DNA from: Phalacrocorax aristotelis
Lineage: Eukaryota; Chordata; Aves; Suliformes; Phalacrocoracidae
NCBI RefSeq assembly: GCF_949628215.1
Contig: NC_134276.1
Location: 9,885,690-9,949,689 of the forward strand
Length of the DNA stretch: 64,000 nucleotides
Direction of reading: 5' to 3'
Part shown: positions 1 through 12,708 of the stretch, in pieces
How the letters are laid out: each line of letters begins with the position of its first letter
Position numbering within the stretch: the first letter of the stretch is position 1
Made by a program: the position numbers and the translations under genes
The notes under the pieces: model-generated
What the model was told of the DNA's origin: nothing
The model's input: only the letters and a program-made list of their open reading frames with translations
Database searches by the model: none

Positions 1-2548
1 TTGAAGAACAGGAGTTAAGTGTGGAAGAAGACTGCGAAGCAAACACAGACAGTACGATCAATTAGATAATGATTTGCTAATTTGAAGGAGATTTAGAGAA
101 TGTATATTGTCATATTTTCTTTGTGACCATATTCAAGAGATTCTTTCCAAAGATGAGAAGTTTGTTGCTTGTGTTGACTGAAAGCAAATTATTCCTGTAG
201 CCAGAAGCAAATTATTCAAAGATTGTTTGTGGAACAGATAAGAGAATTTTAAAATAACATTAAGAAAATCATTAAAATCACCTTACCCATCAAAATATTC
301 AGGGATTTGTCCTTACAATTCAGCATAGCTCCTAAGCATGCTATCAGGTATTACGGGTAGTACTCATCTCACCTCACTTTGGGCTTCTGTGATATAGATT
401 CATTATTTTTTTCTACAACTCTGTTCATACCAAGATACAATGTAAAAATGTAGTTTAACAAAACACGTTCTCTTTTCAAAAATCATGGCCCCTAAGGCAC
501 AGAACTTTGCTCTGTTGCAGCCCTGTAAACTGCAGTCCTCCAGGGTTTTAATATCACAACTGTCCATGTAAATTAAGTTTTATGGGTCTGCTACTATTCG
601 AAAGCTCTGCAGATTGCCATCTTGCTGTGTGACCTTCTCCTGAACCTGTTAAAATAATCAGGATTTTGACTCAAGTAGGAAAACAAGATGAGAAGTAGTT
701 AGCTCCGCATATTTTAGAGCTCGCCTTTCCCTCAGTTTCATGTCAATTCTCTGATTTTCATGAGGGAGAAGTTGAGCAGTCAATCTTCCAATTTGTGGTT
801 TGGGTTTTTTTGGGGTGTGTGTGTGCTGAAATCAGTTTACAAGGAAAATATGAAATGAAAATCACTCAAATGGACCTTCAAAGAAACTCCTCTCCATACA
901 CACCCCCACACATACACACACACACCCCCCAGGTATGGCAAGTGCAGATAGCAGTCTCCATGGGCATCAAGACGAAGAAGCAGTTATCACATCTTCAATT
1001 TGTGGAATTGGGAATTCCGTATCACTTTACTAGTATAGATCAGAGATTGCTCCAACCTTCATCTATGCCTGGAGGCCTGCTAGAAAAGAGAGCATGAAAC
1101 TTTGGAATTAGGCTTTTGATTATAATCAGGATGAAAATATCCATAAATTAAATTAGAAAGCTTAATCTTCCCACACTAAAAGTATTAAAATGTCTGTATA
1201 TTGAAATCCCATCAGTTTGTCCACAATCCTTAGGATTACTCAGAGAATAAAAGAATATTGTTAATTTTACTTGAATTTTTGCCTTAATTGGAGTAGCATG
1301 CACAGCAAGAGTTATCACTGATTGGCCCTTCAGTGGACAAGATGTGAAAGAAGTAAAAAATTTCTGACAATAAAAATGTTTTTTATAAACCTTCCAATAA
1401 AATACAAAGTTTTGAAGTAAAAGCCTATATAGATAGCAATAGTAAACAAAAATTAAATAAGTTAATAAATGAAATACAGCATTTCAAGAATTCAGATACT
1501 CTTTGCATAATTTCAAAACTTGCAGACACTTGGAATATTTGAAATAGAAGAATGAACTAAAAGAATTTATCAGAATAGTGAAATTCTCTTTATACTTCTT
1601 ATATTACCCTTTATCGTCTCCTGCAAAGGACAGTAGTAAGAAGCACATATCTTGACAGATTATTGGCATTCAGATACTCCAGAGATAGGAGTCACACTTG
1701 GATAACAACCTGCTTTGACAAGTTTTCGATGTCTGCATGAGAAAACAAGGTTGGAACTAGAATTCCTGCACCTTCATAGAGATACAGATTCAGATAGACT
1801 ACCAAGAAAGAAGGTCTGAAAGGTCTTCTAGTATTCAGAAACCTAGGAAAGGATGTTTCTTGCTCCCTCTTCCCTTCATTTACCACAGAAGCAAACAAAC
1901 AGAATAAAATTACTTTTGCCCAGAATGAGTACTGAGATGCAAACCTCAATATGTTTTTTCCCCATGTGTACACAATCAACAAGCCATTTGTTCTGCGGTA
2001 AAGCTGTTTGAGACATTGCCTCAGAAGCACTACGAGAAAGGCTGATAAGATACTTCACCATTTTAGAGGCAGCAAGGACCGCGCATGCTCACTACAGTTA
2101 TCACCTAGGAAACAAATGATTGCATCTTATTTTTGGCATAAGGCTGTAGGTGTACGAAAGATCTGAAATACGCTCCCACACAGTGCTGAACTCACTCCTC
2201 ATGATGCCAACAAGAGTAATGAGTGGAGCCGCTGGGAAGCACCTCCTAGTGGTAGCCAGAGAACCACCCACGGGCACTAGACGTGATGTCAGGGCTCCTC
2301 ACGGCATGAATTCCCCCGGAACACTCCGTTACGGCCGGCAAAATGCACAAGTCAGACTAGGCAATTATAATAGGTTCTTCAGGGCTGAAGATCTAATAAA
2401 ATCTATGAGGCACCCAGAAGCAGCATGCATCAAGATGTAAAAGCATTCAAATGGATTTTAATGAAACAATTAATTTAAGTGCTCTTCAGATCTTGATGTA
2501 AATTGCCTCTGCATCACAGCATTACAGCAGGTTGCTTAATAAATTAAT
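1..2548. other. Intergenic, no gene recognised
   Basis: A+T-rich sequence with no frame that resembles a known protein. The only distinct element is a CA/C-rich low-complexity tract at about 897-930. In mammals GRM5 lies on this side of TYR, but I see no exon of it here. Confidence 0.7.
897..930. repeat. CA/C-rich simple repeat
   Basis: Repeats of ACAC and CCCC units, with an interrupted (CA)n core at about 909-925 followed by CCCCCC. Likely length-polymorphic. Confidence 0.85.
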
Positions 2549-2763
2549 AGATTTTAAGGGCAGAAGGGACCGTTATGATCATCTAACCTGACTGGTTGCA
2601 TAGTACAGGTCAGAGACTCTCACCCAGAATTCTGTAACTGAAGCCCGTAACTTTGGATTAAGCAAGAGCATCTCTTCCTGAAAGCCTTACAAACTTGATT
2701 TAAAGACTTTAAATAACAGATAATCCACCACAGCCCTAGATAAATGGTTTAATGGGGTATTAT
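2549..2763 (-). mobile_element. Ancient CR1-like LINE fragment
   Basis: On the plus strand, GATTTTAAGGGCAGAAGGGA followed by GATCATCTAACCTGACT and later TTGATTTAAAGACTT and AATCCACCACAG is the antisense of an old amniote CR1-type 3' end, like copies common in turtles and crocodilians as I recall. It is strongly diverged and lacks a clear octamer tail, so it long predates the other copies. The 3' end of the element is at the left. The boundaries are approximate. Confidence 0.6.
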
Positions 2764-5700
2764 GATAGCTCTTAAGGTTTTGCATCTTGCAATATAACTA
2801 GCCTGCAATATAGCTGTGACCTGCTTGGAAGGAGCTTGATGGTGAAATCTTGTGCAGCTTTGCCGATCACAGAGTACGTACGTATAATTGCCTTTCCATC
2901 GTTTCTTCCTTCTCCCTGAAAAGCCACCTCGATAACATTTTTAAGACAGATGAGCACATCTTTACCTTTGTTCTGTGGGTCAACATCATTCTTTCCATCC
3001 ATTACATGTAAATATTTGCCATGAAAGTGTGGCTTTTGGAAAATAAATATTTTGTTTGATTCTGGTGTCATTACACAAGATTTTCCTAAAAGGGGAATGA
3101 CTGCACAGCACTATTAGACATAAATTTATAAGAAATGGATGTTTTACACTCTCTACATGGACATGTTTACTGCATAGCAACAAAAAGCTGATTAACTCCA
3201 ATTTCAAAAAATAATGAGATCCTGCAAGATTCCTACATGTTCTCTCTCCCCTTATTTCACAGTTGCCTCCCCCTGTAGACAAGCCCAAAGTGCAAAACGA
3301 TGTCTCATCCCAATTTTAACACACATATGTGCAACCTCATAGACAGCAGGAAAGATCACTTGTGATTTACACCCAGAAAGGAAATGAGAATGACCTCTTC
3401 CAGATTGCTGCACATTAAATGGAATCATAGAAATATGATGGTTTCATTAAATCTGACAGAGTAATACTGATATGTACCACCTAACAATCTAGTCTGCCAC
3501 CATTATGGTTAGTAGCCTTCATCCTATCTGTACTGTGATGGTCCGCCTGCTAGCACTAGGGTTAAGCTTTTCTTTTTGTCTGTACAGTGCCTGGTACAAC
3601 AGGGTCCGTGGTTAGGGACACATGTGTGTTACTATAGAAGCAATGTTAACCACGGTCTGCTTTAGTGGGACTCAGTGTGCACATATGGTCTGTCCATATG
3701 GAGCTGATTTCAGGTTATGTGCAGAACCTTATGGGTTCATCAACAGAAAGATGAACCTTTCAATAAGGAAAATACGTAGGGAAGCAAAAAGTAAAGCTGA
3801 TGGCTAGAGGTCATAATATTCTTTTTCCTTTCAAATTTCACAAATTAAAAACAAAGAAAAAATCAGCCACCGAGAAATTTAAATCATGTCTGCCTAGATT
3901 TGAGCTGCTCATTAATTCTGGATACCACTTTTTGTCACACAATGTTAACACTATAACCAAGACGTATGCTAATAGAATTAATAGCTAAAAGAAATGATCC
4001 TATGTGGGGAGGACTGCTTCTGTTTTTGAGCAAAATAATGGATAGCTCTATTCCAGCCTGATAATGTTTTACAACTTATAAACTACTGCTTGGTAGGCTG
4101 AGGTTAAAAAAATAATCTAAAAATTCCATGTCCTGACACGTCTGTGAAACGATTTCATCTTTGCAAAGGAGGATGCACACAAATCAATGTTAATTGGAAC
4201 ATTCATATTTCTGACTTTGTCAAATGCCTTTAAAGCCTGATGATAACGACAAAGCTGAAATCAGCAGAGGGAATGTAGCAAGGTGGAGCCAAAACAAGGA
4301 TCAAGTGATATGAAAGCAGAGCATTTCTGGCACCTAAGCCACCACTTTGGAAGGATCTGTCCATGGAGATCAGCTTGACCTCTCTCCCAAACATCTATTT
4401 TTGCAAACAACTCTCTTCAGAGAGGCCGTACAGCATGGTTGGCGGCAGTCCTGTTGCGTCAGTGCTAGGTCTGTAATGAAAGACACCACAAAGTGAAGAT
4501 CAAAGATTATATTTTCACTTGGACAGCAATGACTTCTAATGATGTAAAGGCTACAGGACAAGTGACTAGAGCTCTGCAGGTAGATTTGAAGAGGTATAGA
4601 TGTAAGGAATGGTTCACAGCTAAACTGTCTCTGCTACCTTCACTGGCATTACTGTGAATTTCTGTACGTGCTTAAGTGAAGAGCAAATCCCAGGAGTCCC
4701 ATGCTAGGACTGCAGTTACTCCTATAATTACTGGTATTTGTTCATTTTGATTTTGACATTCTGAAGTCACTGTTTACATCAAACTGTCCTATCCCACCTG
4801 CTTTTTTGCAGTTTTCAAACTGCCTTACTGTAATTATGTTAAGACTGTGTTAGACTGAAAACAAGTCACACATTCTTTATTCCTGACTCAAATTTTCTTC
4901 CTAGTCCCTTGTCTACAAGTTACTCAGCAGGGTTATTCTGGAGCTTCTGTCTTTTACATGCAGCTTTCAGAAACTGTCACTTTTTGGGTACAATAGCTCC
5001 AGAACTGACCACCTGTTTCTTGCCCCCCCCCCCCCGCTGTTCAGCCTATACCTGTATTCCACAGAGAAGCTTCCATGGGATACTGGGAAGGGGGAGGATG
5101 TGGAAGACCCTACACATTTTGCATGTATGTGTGTTGTAATAAATTCAGGATTGCCCCAATTTCTTACTGAGTTTTATAGTTATAATATTTAATCTTGTGT
5201 TGACTCTCTGCCTTTGTAAAGGAGATGGGTTGTAAAATGACTCCTCTACAGTAGCCAGACTCATAACATGTATTAACTGAAATGATCTATTACATAGGCC
5301 ACAATACTTTAAGACTGAAAGTGTCACTTTGTAATTAAAGTGTCAGAACAGCTGGGAGGATTGATAAGGGTGATATAATGAAATTTTTATTATGAGGTTT
5401 GTCTGTTTCTTGTAAATTTTGTCTGCTACTGGCATGTGCATTAGACGTGTGGTATTTATAGCATGGGCTTTCCAAGCATAGTTTCAGGGATTAATGTATG
5501 AAAAATAAATGTATAAATCTTTGAAAATCAGATTAGCAGGATAAAATAATAAGAACATTGTCAAAATAAGAATAAAATCCTGGCTTCTCAATGTGTTAAT
5601 TCTATTTTGTAGGGCTCTGAGGACACAGTACAGGTTTAAATGCGCTATGCCTTACACATAACACTGTTGGACTTAGCTGCGTGCAAATTCATCTCGCCCA

Positions 5701-8700
5701 AGGGAGTCCTCCCGTGGAGCACAAGCTAAAAGCATTGAGGACATGCCAAGCAGAGGGAAATGTGAGTTCACAAATAGTGATGCTTATTGCTCACAGTGGT
5801 GCTTCAAAGCCACACAGGTAAATAAATTCAGGCTGCATCATTTCCTTAACAGCTTTCAAACTCTGAACCACTCTTTCATGTGGCTAAACTGCAGTTCAGT
5901 GTATGTGTAACATAACATTCAACCTCTGTAGGTATCACAATATACTTCTAGATGCCTTTCAAATACTGAGTTTATTTTTCACTATTTATGAACAATGTTT
6001 GGTTTTGTGACTAATTAGATAAGTGACCATGAGCCAGTAAGATTCTGTTTCAGAGCAGGAATCCCTCATTTAGGGATCACTACAGAGGTGTTGACACAGG
6101 TTTCCAAGTATCTTCCACTTCTGCTGTGGAGATGTAGTGCAGGAGGCACTTGTCTAAATATAGATACCTGCTGACATCTGGGATGCAATGGGACGCTTGA
6201 GACTGCACTGGACTGGCAAAACAGCATGGGAGGTGAGGGAGACTTGCACCTATTTGGATTCTAAGGTGGGACACTACTGGGATATCCTCAAGACTCAAAT
6301 GTCACTAGGTGCCTACACTTCAGTGGCTGAATCCCTCTTCTAGTTGACATGTCTGGTGGCACCTGGAGAGATGAATCCTACAGGTAGATTCCTCCAGCCC
6401 TATTCTGTTGCTCAGATAAATGGCATCTAGAGCCATTTGAGAAGGCTAAGGCTATCTCACCAGGTTTCCAGCTGCCTTGTCCAGAAGGTGCCAGTCTGTC
6501 TGGTGGTGTATCTTCTAGCCCTCGTCATCTGAAATGGCTCAAGCACCTATGTTCAGAGACCTGAACTAAGTCCCTATCTCACCTGTGACACCTCCATGGA
6601 TATACCTGCATGCAGGTATGTAAATTTATGCATCTTAACTCCCCAAAGAAATTGTATCTGTCAGACACAATTTTATTTTGAATTAGTTTCACCTTTTGCT
6701 TTCCATGAGGCCACACAAAGCCTTTACTATCTAAAAACAAACATTGCAGGAAAATGTCAAAATAAAGCAGTTTTAATTTGAAATTTAGCAATTTATAAAG
6801 TATTTTGCACATATGAGTTTTCCTCTGCGTGTGCGTGCTTGTTCTGAAGCCAGATTGTGTGTCTTCAGATCTTTGAACAGATATTTAAAAGAAAGCTGTT
6901 TTCTCATTAATAAATATAGGTTTGATCACTCCAACCAGAATCAAATTCAGCTAAAAGCATGAGAGGAAATTAAGACAGATGAATATTTATTTTGAGTAAC
7001 TTTAATAAAATACATGGATTTTTCATTTTAAAATTGCATTTCAGGCTAACTTTCAATAAATTAAAATAAAACAAATATATTAAAATATTTAGATAAATCA
7101 TGTGGTAAACTGAAACTTTAATGAAGGGTTTGGATTTTTTTTTGTGAGAAAATAATATCTTTTTTTTCTTTTTCTTTTGATCTACAGTGATTTTTTCCAC
7201 TTTGGGAAAAGTGGAAGAAAACTATACTGAAGAAAACTATAATTATTATTATCTAAAACAGCAGCTTTACTATCTATTAAAGTAGGATCAAGAATGAGGA
7301 TCCTTAGTCTTCTCCATATCACTATATTTTCAGATGAGACTGCTTCTCCTTCCTCCATCTTAACTGTACTCAAAACCCCCTCCTCCATCCCCATACAGTA
7401 TGTGCAGTAATATTAAGCAAACACTGAAAATTTAATGATTCCAAGATCTTAAAAGTGGCAATACAGCTATTATTCCATCTCCTACATTCCCAAGAAAAAT
7501 ATAACAGCTGCAAAATCCTGATTCCTCTTTGGTTTTTTGCAAAAGGCATATTTTTTTCAAAATTATGACTAGACTTCTTTTTTTATACTGTGTTTAATGA
7601 AAATTACCTATCTTCATTTACACAATTTTTATGACAACCAGTATGACATATTCTATATCTTGCAAGCCTTCTCGCAATGCCATCTTTCACAATATAATTT
7701 TGACTGTATTAAAATTTGAGATTTCTGTAACATATATTTAGTTCTGTCAAAATTCATTATTTAAGATGGATTTCCAGTAACTGGAAAAAAAAAATTGTTA
7801 ATAAAAGGCTTGAAATGCACCATCAAGTTGATCAATAAAAGAAACAAACCCTCTGGATGATTAAATTCTCATGATTTACCAAAATCCTAATTAGTTTCTG
7901 AGTTTCTCAGGATTTTTTTCTTCATCTTTCACATTTCTTTTTAAAGTGGGCTGTGTGTCAATGGGGAAATAACCTGGGAAGTACAGATTATCCTGTACAT
8001 GTACCTACTGTATGAGATGTAATACACGATAATAGGGTTATGTTTAGCAATATATTTATATGTAAAAATTTAAATGTGCTGCAGACTCCCTTTACAGTAA
8101 ATAGAAAGAAATAGGTGCTTATAGCATGCAATTCAGGCCATTATGAGGTATATGTCTGAAAAGGTCATATAGATTGTAACTAAAATTGTCCATTTCTCTC
8201 CCTTGATTATAAAAACCTGGAGTGACATGCTTAGACGCATACTTCTACAGTGCTCACTTTACTTAGCAATTTTTGAAAGCGAAAAAGGTTTTAACTAGTA
8301 GATATCCCAAAATTTTGGACATTCAGAATTATTAGCCTTTAAGAAAAAAATTGTGTTGTTTATACCCTGTTATCAAAAAAGAGGGGGGAAAGGTTGAGGA
8401 ATGAAAATAACATGCTGGAAGACTTTTCCTATACAATTCAGTCTGGAAATCTTCAGCTGTAGTTCTCACCAAGGAAAAGATTTTAAATCAGTCCAGGCAT
8501 GAATTCAGCTTGGCAGGCTCTGAGATATCCTCTTTGTTTGTTGTTTCCATAGTAATTGCATTCCAAAGTCAACATATGTACAGCCTCCTTTAGTCAAAAT
8601 TCAGTATTTTATTTTAAATCAATCTGGTTTACATCTTTGGTAATATTTTTCTAGAAAGGGAGAAACATTCTATGTTATGTATTTGCTTATATATCTGGTA

Positions 8701-9850
8701 ATGTTGAACTTTTTTTTCCATTTGTAGAAAATATACTGTTCACTGTTAGAAGGAAAGGCTACTTATATCTTAATATTTTTTTCTGTTTCAGAAGATTGTC
8801 AGGAAATATAATAAAGATTACAGACCCACTGATACTGCAGGAATCTGCCTCCTCTTATTTGTCAGTACCTAGAATTATATAGGTGACACAGCTTACAGTT
8901 AAAAATTTGAGCATTTGTCCAGCCCACTTCTTTGTAAGGATGGTTTGTATAGAATTATTGTAAACTTACCAGTAGAGCTGAAAAAATGCATAGGCAAGTT
9001 CATTTCTGTGATAGATGTCTTTGGCAACTTGATCAGCAACTCATTCAGAGCTGTTTTTACTTCTGATGCTTTTAAGAAATAGGAAAATATTTCAGTGAAG
9101 CTGAATGCAAAACAGAGCCATAGTGGTGGGCAGCAAACGGTGGGCTGGATTCAAGGACTGCTCAGGCTTATTCTGGTGAGGCAACGCATGGTTAAATACA
9201 AGGTTAAAATCACTGTTCTTACATCTCACCCTGCTTCAGATGTCTAAATCTGGGCTGGCCACCTTGTTGTTTCTTTGTAGCAATGGAGAGAAACTGTCAC
9301 CTTATGAACGTGATTAAACTGAACTATCTTGGACACCTATTTTAGGGCGAAATGACTGCACTCATGAGCTGGTGGCATTTCCTCTTAAGGAAGGACACTG
9401 TGATTAACTCAGGTCTGGACAACTGAAGTTAGGGCAGATCAGTTCCATTTGGAGTTTCATTCATTTGTATTTACTCATTCATCACATGTGCTGTATAAAG
9501 CTTTTCATGTGATATGCACTGTTTCACTACTGGCTGGAAGGACTGCAGCAAGCATCCCACAACTTTTTAGCCATGAGTCAACATCAGTACATTTAGATGA
9601 CACATAAAACAATAAATAAAGATGTACTTCACCAACTGTGAAACATAAAAGACTTGAATAATGAAGATAAAGCATCCAGTGTTGAACACATCTCACCAAA
9701 GTTCAGATTTCTACAACGTAGATATTGTTCAGCTGAGTAACTTAAGCTCCAGCAATAATAAATGGAAAGGGATAAGTACTCCATTTGGACTATTTTAGGT
9801 ATTTTCTTTGCTTTGGGATAAGGTAATTTGCATCCCAAAATTTTCTGCTT
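2764..9850. other. Intergenic, no gene recognised
   Basis: About 7 kb of non-coding sequence. It includes a 13-base C run at 5023-5035 and a very A+T-rich stretch around 6880-7180. A 99-codon minus-strand open frame at 2772-3071 has no similarity I recognise and is within chance expectation. Two E-boxes, ATCACATGTGCT (9481-9492) and TCATGTGA (9505-9512), lie close together. Confidence 0.7.
5023..5035. repeat. Poly-C tract (13 C)
   Basis: An uninterrupted run of 13 C between CTTG and GCTG. A likely site of length error or polymorphism. Confidence 0.9.
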
Positions 9851-10325
9851 CACAGAATCACAGAATCACAGAATGGTTGAGGTTGAAAGGGACCTCTGGA
9901 GGTCATCTGGTCCAACACCCTGCTCAAGCATGGCCGCCTGCAGCTGGTAGCCCATGACTGTGTCCAGATGGCTTTTGAAAGTCTCCAAGGACGGAGACTC
10001 CACAGCCTCCCTGGGCAACCTGTTCCAGTGCTCAGTCACCCTCACAGTTAAAAAGTGTTTCCTGATGTTCAGAGTGAACCCCCTGTGCCTCAGTTTGTGC
10101 CCACTGCCTCTGGTTCTGTCGCTGGGCACCACTGAAAAGAGCCTGGCTCCATTTTGTTTGTATCACCCCTGCAGGTATTTATATACAGCGATGAGATCCT
10201 CTGAGCCTTCTCTTCTCCAGGCTGAACAGTCCCACATCTCTATAGTATGTCCATATTTCTCTGGTAGTGAGGAGCCCAGTGCTCCAGGTGTGGCCTCACC
10301 AGTGCAGAGTAAAAGAGAAGGATCC
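9851..10325 (-). mobile_element. CR1 LINE, 5'-truncated
   Basis: The plus strand begins with CACAGAATCACAGAATCACA, the reverse complement of the CR1 3' octamer tail, followed by GGTTGAAAGGGACCTCTGGAGG. The element therefore reads on the minus strand with its 3' end at 9851. An 88-codon open frame at 9866-10132 on the minus strand is the C-terminal end of CR1 ORF2, recognisable from [30 protein letters not shown] and TFKSHLD. Similarity fades near 10325, where the copy is 5'-truncated. The plus-strand open frame over it is a shadow. Confidence 0.93.
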
Positions 10326-11315
10326 ACAAGTAAATTCTCTCCAGTAGCTTCTCTCCAATAACTGAAATTCAGTCCAGATGAGTAGCTCAGATTCAGGTAG
10401 TTACATTTGATTAGAGTAATTTAAAATGTAGAATGGGCTCTCTGTTGACAACAGTGAGGTTTATCTATATCCTTTTCCTTGGAAGACTTTTTCTTCCTCA
10501 TAGTTTAGTCCATTGGTGAAGGGAAACGGTTTTCCTGAGGGTAGGACAAAGATAATTTATTGACAGAATAAAGAGTGGGATAGATACTTGCTGGAAATGT
10601 GTCAAGTTTATATGGCACAGGAACTTTTTTTAACTCTCAAGCTAAACTAAATGAGGAGATAGAGAAACTGCCAATAGTACTGCAATCAATTCTCTTCTGC
10701 TTTATGTACATGAACATTTAATTTTGTTATTGTTAGTTTTGCTACAAATTCTCAAACACCTTAAAAATAAGCTTTGTGTGGCCTCGGAACTGGCTGCTTA
10801 TCTTTCTTGTCCTCATTTTCTTGTCTGTGAATGAAGGCAAAATACCTAATTACATGTCATACTAATAAATTAACTATTCAGAGTTCTCTGGGTGACATAA
10901 AGTATTCAAAGTTCAAGATATTCCACATAGAAACATATTGATCACACTGACATTAAATGCATACAAGGACAGTTTAAAAATGTGACATGCCAGAAGATTA
11001 TTGTGGTGGTTATTAGCTTTTCTTTGTCCTGTCCACATAAATAAGTCTATTAATAAATTTAGCTAACAAAAACTTTGGCCAAAACCTGAAGAATTTGGGT
11101 CACCAAGGTTCTGTAGAAGTTCACTGCAATGCTCTTGCAGTGTATTGTAGACTACTAGGCATATTTCTGGAATCAAACAGGTACTGTTCCTCTGGGTTTT
11201 TTAGTTAGTACAAATTTACAAGAATTACCTTTGGCCCAATTCCACTGCAATTAATCAGAGTGCCTTAGAGGTTCAAACTGATTTGACATGTCAGGGTGAA
11301 AGGACTAGAAGAATT
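10326..11315. other. Spacer between two CR1 copies
   Basis: About 1 kb of A+T-rich sequence with no gene or repeat that I recognise. Confidence 0.7.
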
Positions 11316-12530
11316 CACAGAATCACAGAATGGCAGGGGTTGGAAGGGACCTCTGGAGATCATCTCGTCCAACCCCCCGCTTGAGCAGGCACACCCAGAG
11401 CAGGGGGCACAGGAACGCGTCCAGGTGGGGTGTGAATGTCTCCAGGGAAGGGACCCCACAGCCTCCCTGGGCAGCCTGTGCCCCTGCTCTGGCACCCGCA
11501 CAGGGAAGGGGTTTTTTCTCATATTGAGGTGGAACTTCCTGTGTTCCAACTTGTGCCCGTTGTCCCTTGTCCTGTCGTTGAGCACTACTGAAAAGAGCCC
11601 AGTCCCATCGTCCTGACACCCACCCTTTAGATATTTATAGATATTGATGAAATCCCCCCTCAGTCTTCTCTTCTCCAGGCTGAACAAACCCAAGTGTCTC
11701 AGCCTTTCCTCATAAGGGAGATGCTCCAGTCCCCTGCTCATCTTCGTAGCTCTCTGCTGGACTTGGTCAAGCATTTCCACATCCTTAAACTGGGGGGCCC
11801 AAAGCTGGACACAGTACTCCAAATGTGGTCTCACTAGGGCAGAGTAGAGGGGGAGGATAACTTCTCTCGACCTGCTGGCCACATTCTTTTTAATGCACCC
11901 CAGGACACTGTTGGCCTTCTTGGCCACAAGGGCCCAGTGCTGGCTCAGGGTCACCTTGCTGTCCCCCAGCACTCCCAGGTCCTTCTCAACTGAGCCGCTT
12001 TCCAGTAGTTCAGCCCCCAGCCTGTACTGGTGCATGGGGTTGTTCCTCCCCAGGGGCAGGACCTTGCACTTGCTCTTGGTGAATTTCATGAGGTTCCCCT
12101 CGGCCCAGCTCTCCAGCCTGTCCAGGTCTCGCTGGATGGCAGCACAGCCTTCTGGTGTATCAGCCGCTCCTCCCAGCTTGGTGTCATCAGTGAACTTGCT
12201 GAGGTTACACTCTATCCCATCACCCAGGTCACTGATGAATGTATTGAACAGGACTGGACCCAGCAAAGAGCCCTGGGGAGCACCACTAGTGACAGGCCTC
12301 CAGCCAGACTCTGCCCCATTGAACACGACCCTCTGAGTTTTGTTGTTGAGCCAGTTCTCTATCCACCTCACTGTCCACTCATCCAACCCACATTTACTTA
12401 ACTTGTCTACGAGGATGTTATGGGAGACAGTGTCGAATGCCTTACTGAAGTCAAGATAGACAACATCCACTGCTCTCCCTTCATCGACCCAGCCAGTCAC
12501 ACCATCATAGAAGGCTATCAGGTTGGTCAA
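11265..12530 (-). pseudogene. CR1 ORF2 remnant: reverse transcriptase palm and C-terminal domain
   Basis: A 421-codon open frame on the minus strand. Reverse transcriptase motif A ([13 protein letters not shown], about residues 23-35), motif B ([15 protein letters not shown]) and motif C (FTDDTKL, where CR1 usually has FADDTKL) are visible. They are followed by the CR1 C-terminal region with [20 protein letters not shown] and [15 protein letters not shown]. Two breaks show decay. Before residue 1, the sense continues upstream only in another frame (12531-12708). Near the C-terminus, after LPREAVGS, the frame shifts, and the usual [10 protein letters not shown] tail is found in the overlapping minus-strand frame that begins at 11619. 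The last residues of the open frame read through flanking DNA. The fragment is non-functional. Confidence 0.9.
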
Positions 12531-12708
12531 GCATGATCTCCCTTGGTGAATCCATGTTGACTACTTCTGATAACTCTTCTGTCCTCTACATGCCTGGAGA
12601 TGACCTCCAGGATGAACTGCTCCATCACCTTTCCAGGGATGGAGGTGAGGCTGACTGGCCTGCAGTTCCCCAGGTCCTCCTTCTTGCCCTTTTTGAAGGT
12701 TGGAGTAA
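11316..12708 (-). mobile_element. CR1 LINE with half of a reverse transcriptase
   Basis: This is the longest transposon copy in the window, about 1.4 kb. The plus strand starts with the octamers CACAGAATCACAGAAT, so the element reads on the minus strand. It keeps the 3' tail, the short 3' UTR and the C-terminal part of ORF2. The 5' end is lost within the reverse transcriptase, near 12708. ORF1 and the endonuclease are absent. The copy cannot move by itself. Other minus-strand CR1 copies here have the same layout but are shorter. Confidence 0.95.

Noticed and set aside
2150..2440. 96-codon plus-strand open frame in a locally GC-richer patch
   Set aside because: No recognisable domain or gene context. 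Composition alone explains the length.
2772..3071. 99-codon minus-strand open frame starting with ATG
   Set aside because: No motif or family recognised, no splice or promoter context, and frames of 60-100 codons are frequent by chance in this window.
9954..10361. 135-codon plus-strand open frame
   Set aside because: It is the antisense of the CR1 copy at 9851-10325, a shadow of the transposon.
11893..12401. Plus-strand open frames of 147 and 123 codons
   Set aside because: Both are antisense shadows of the CR1 reverse transcriptase on the minus strand.
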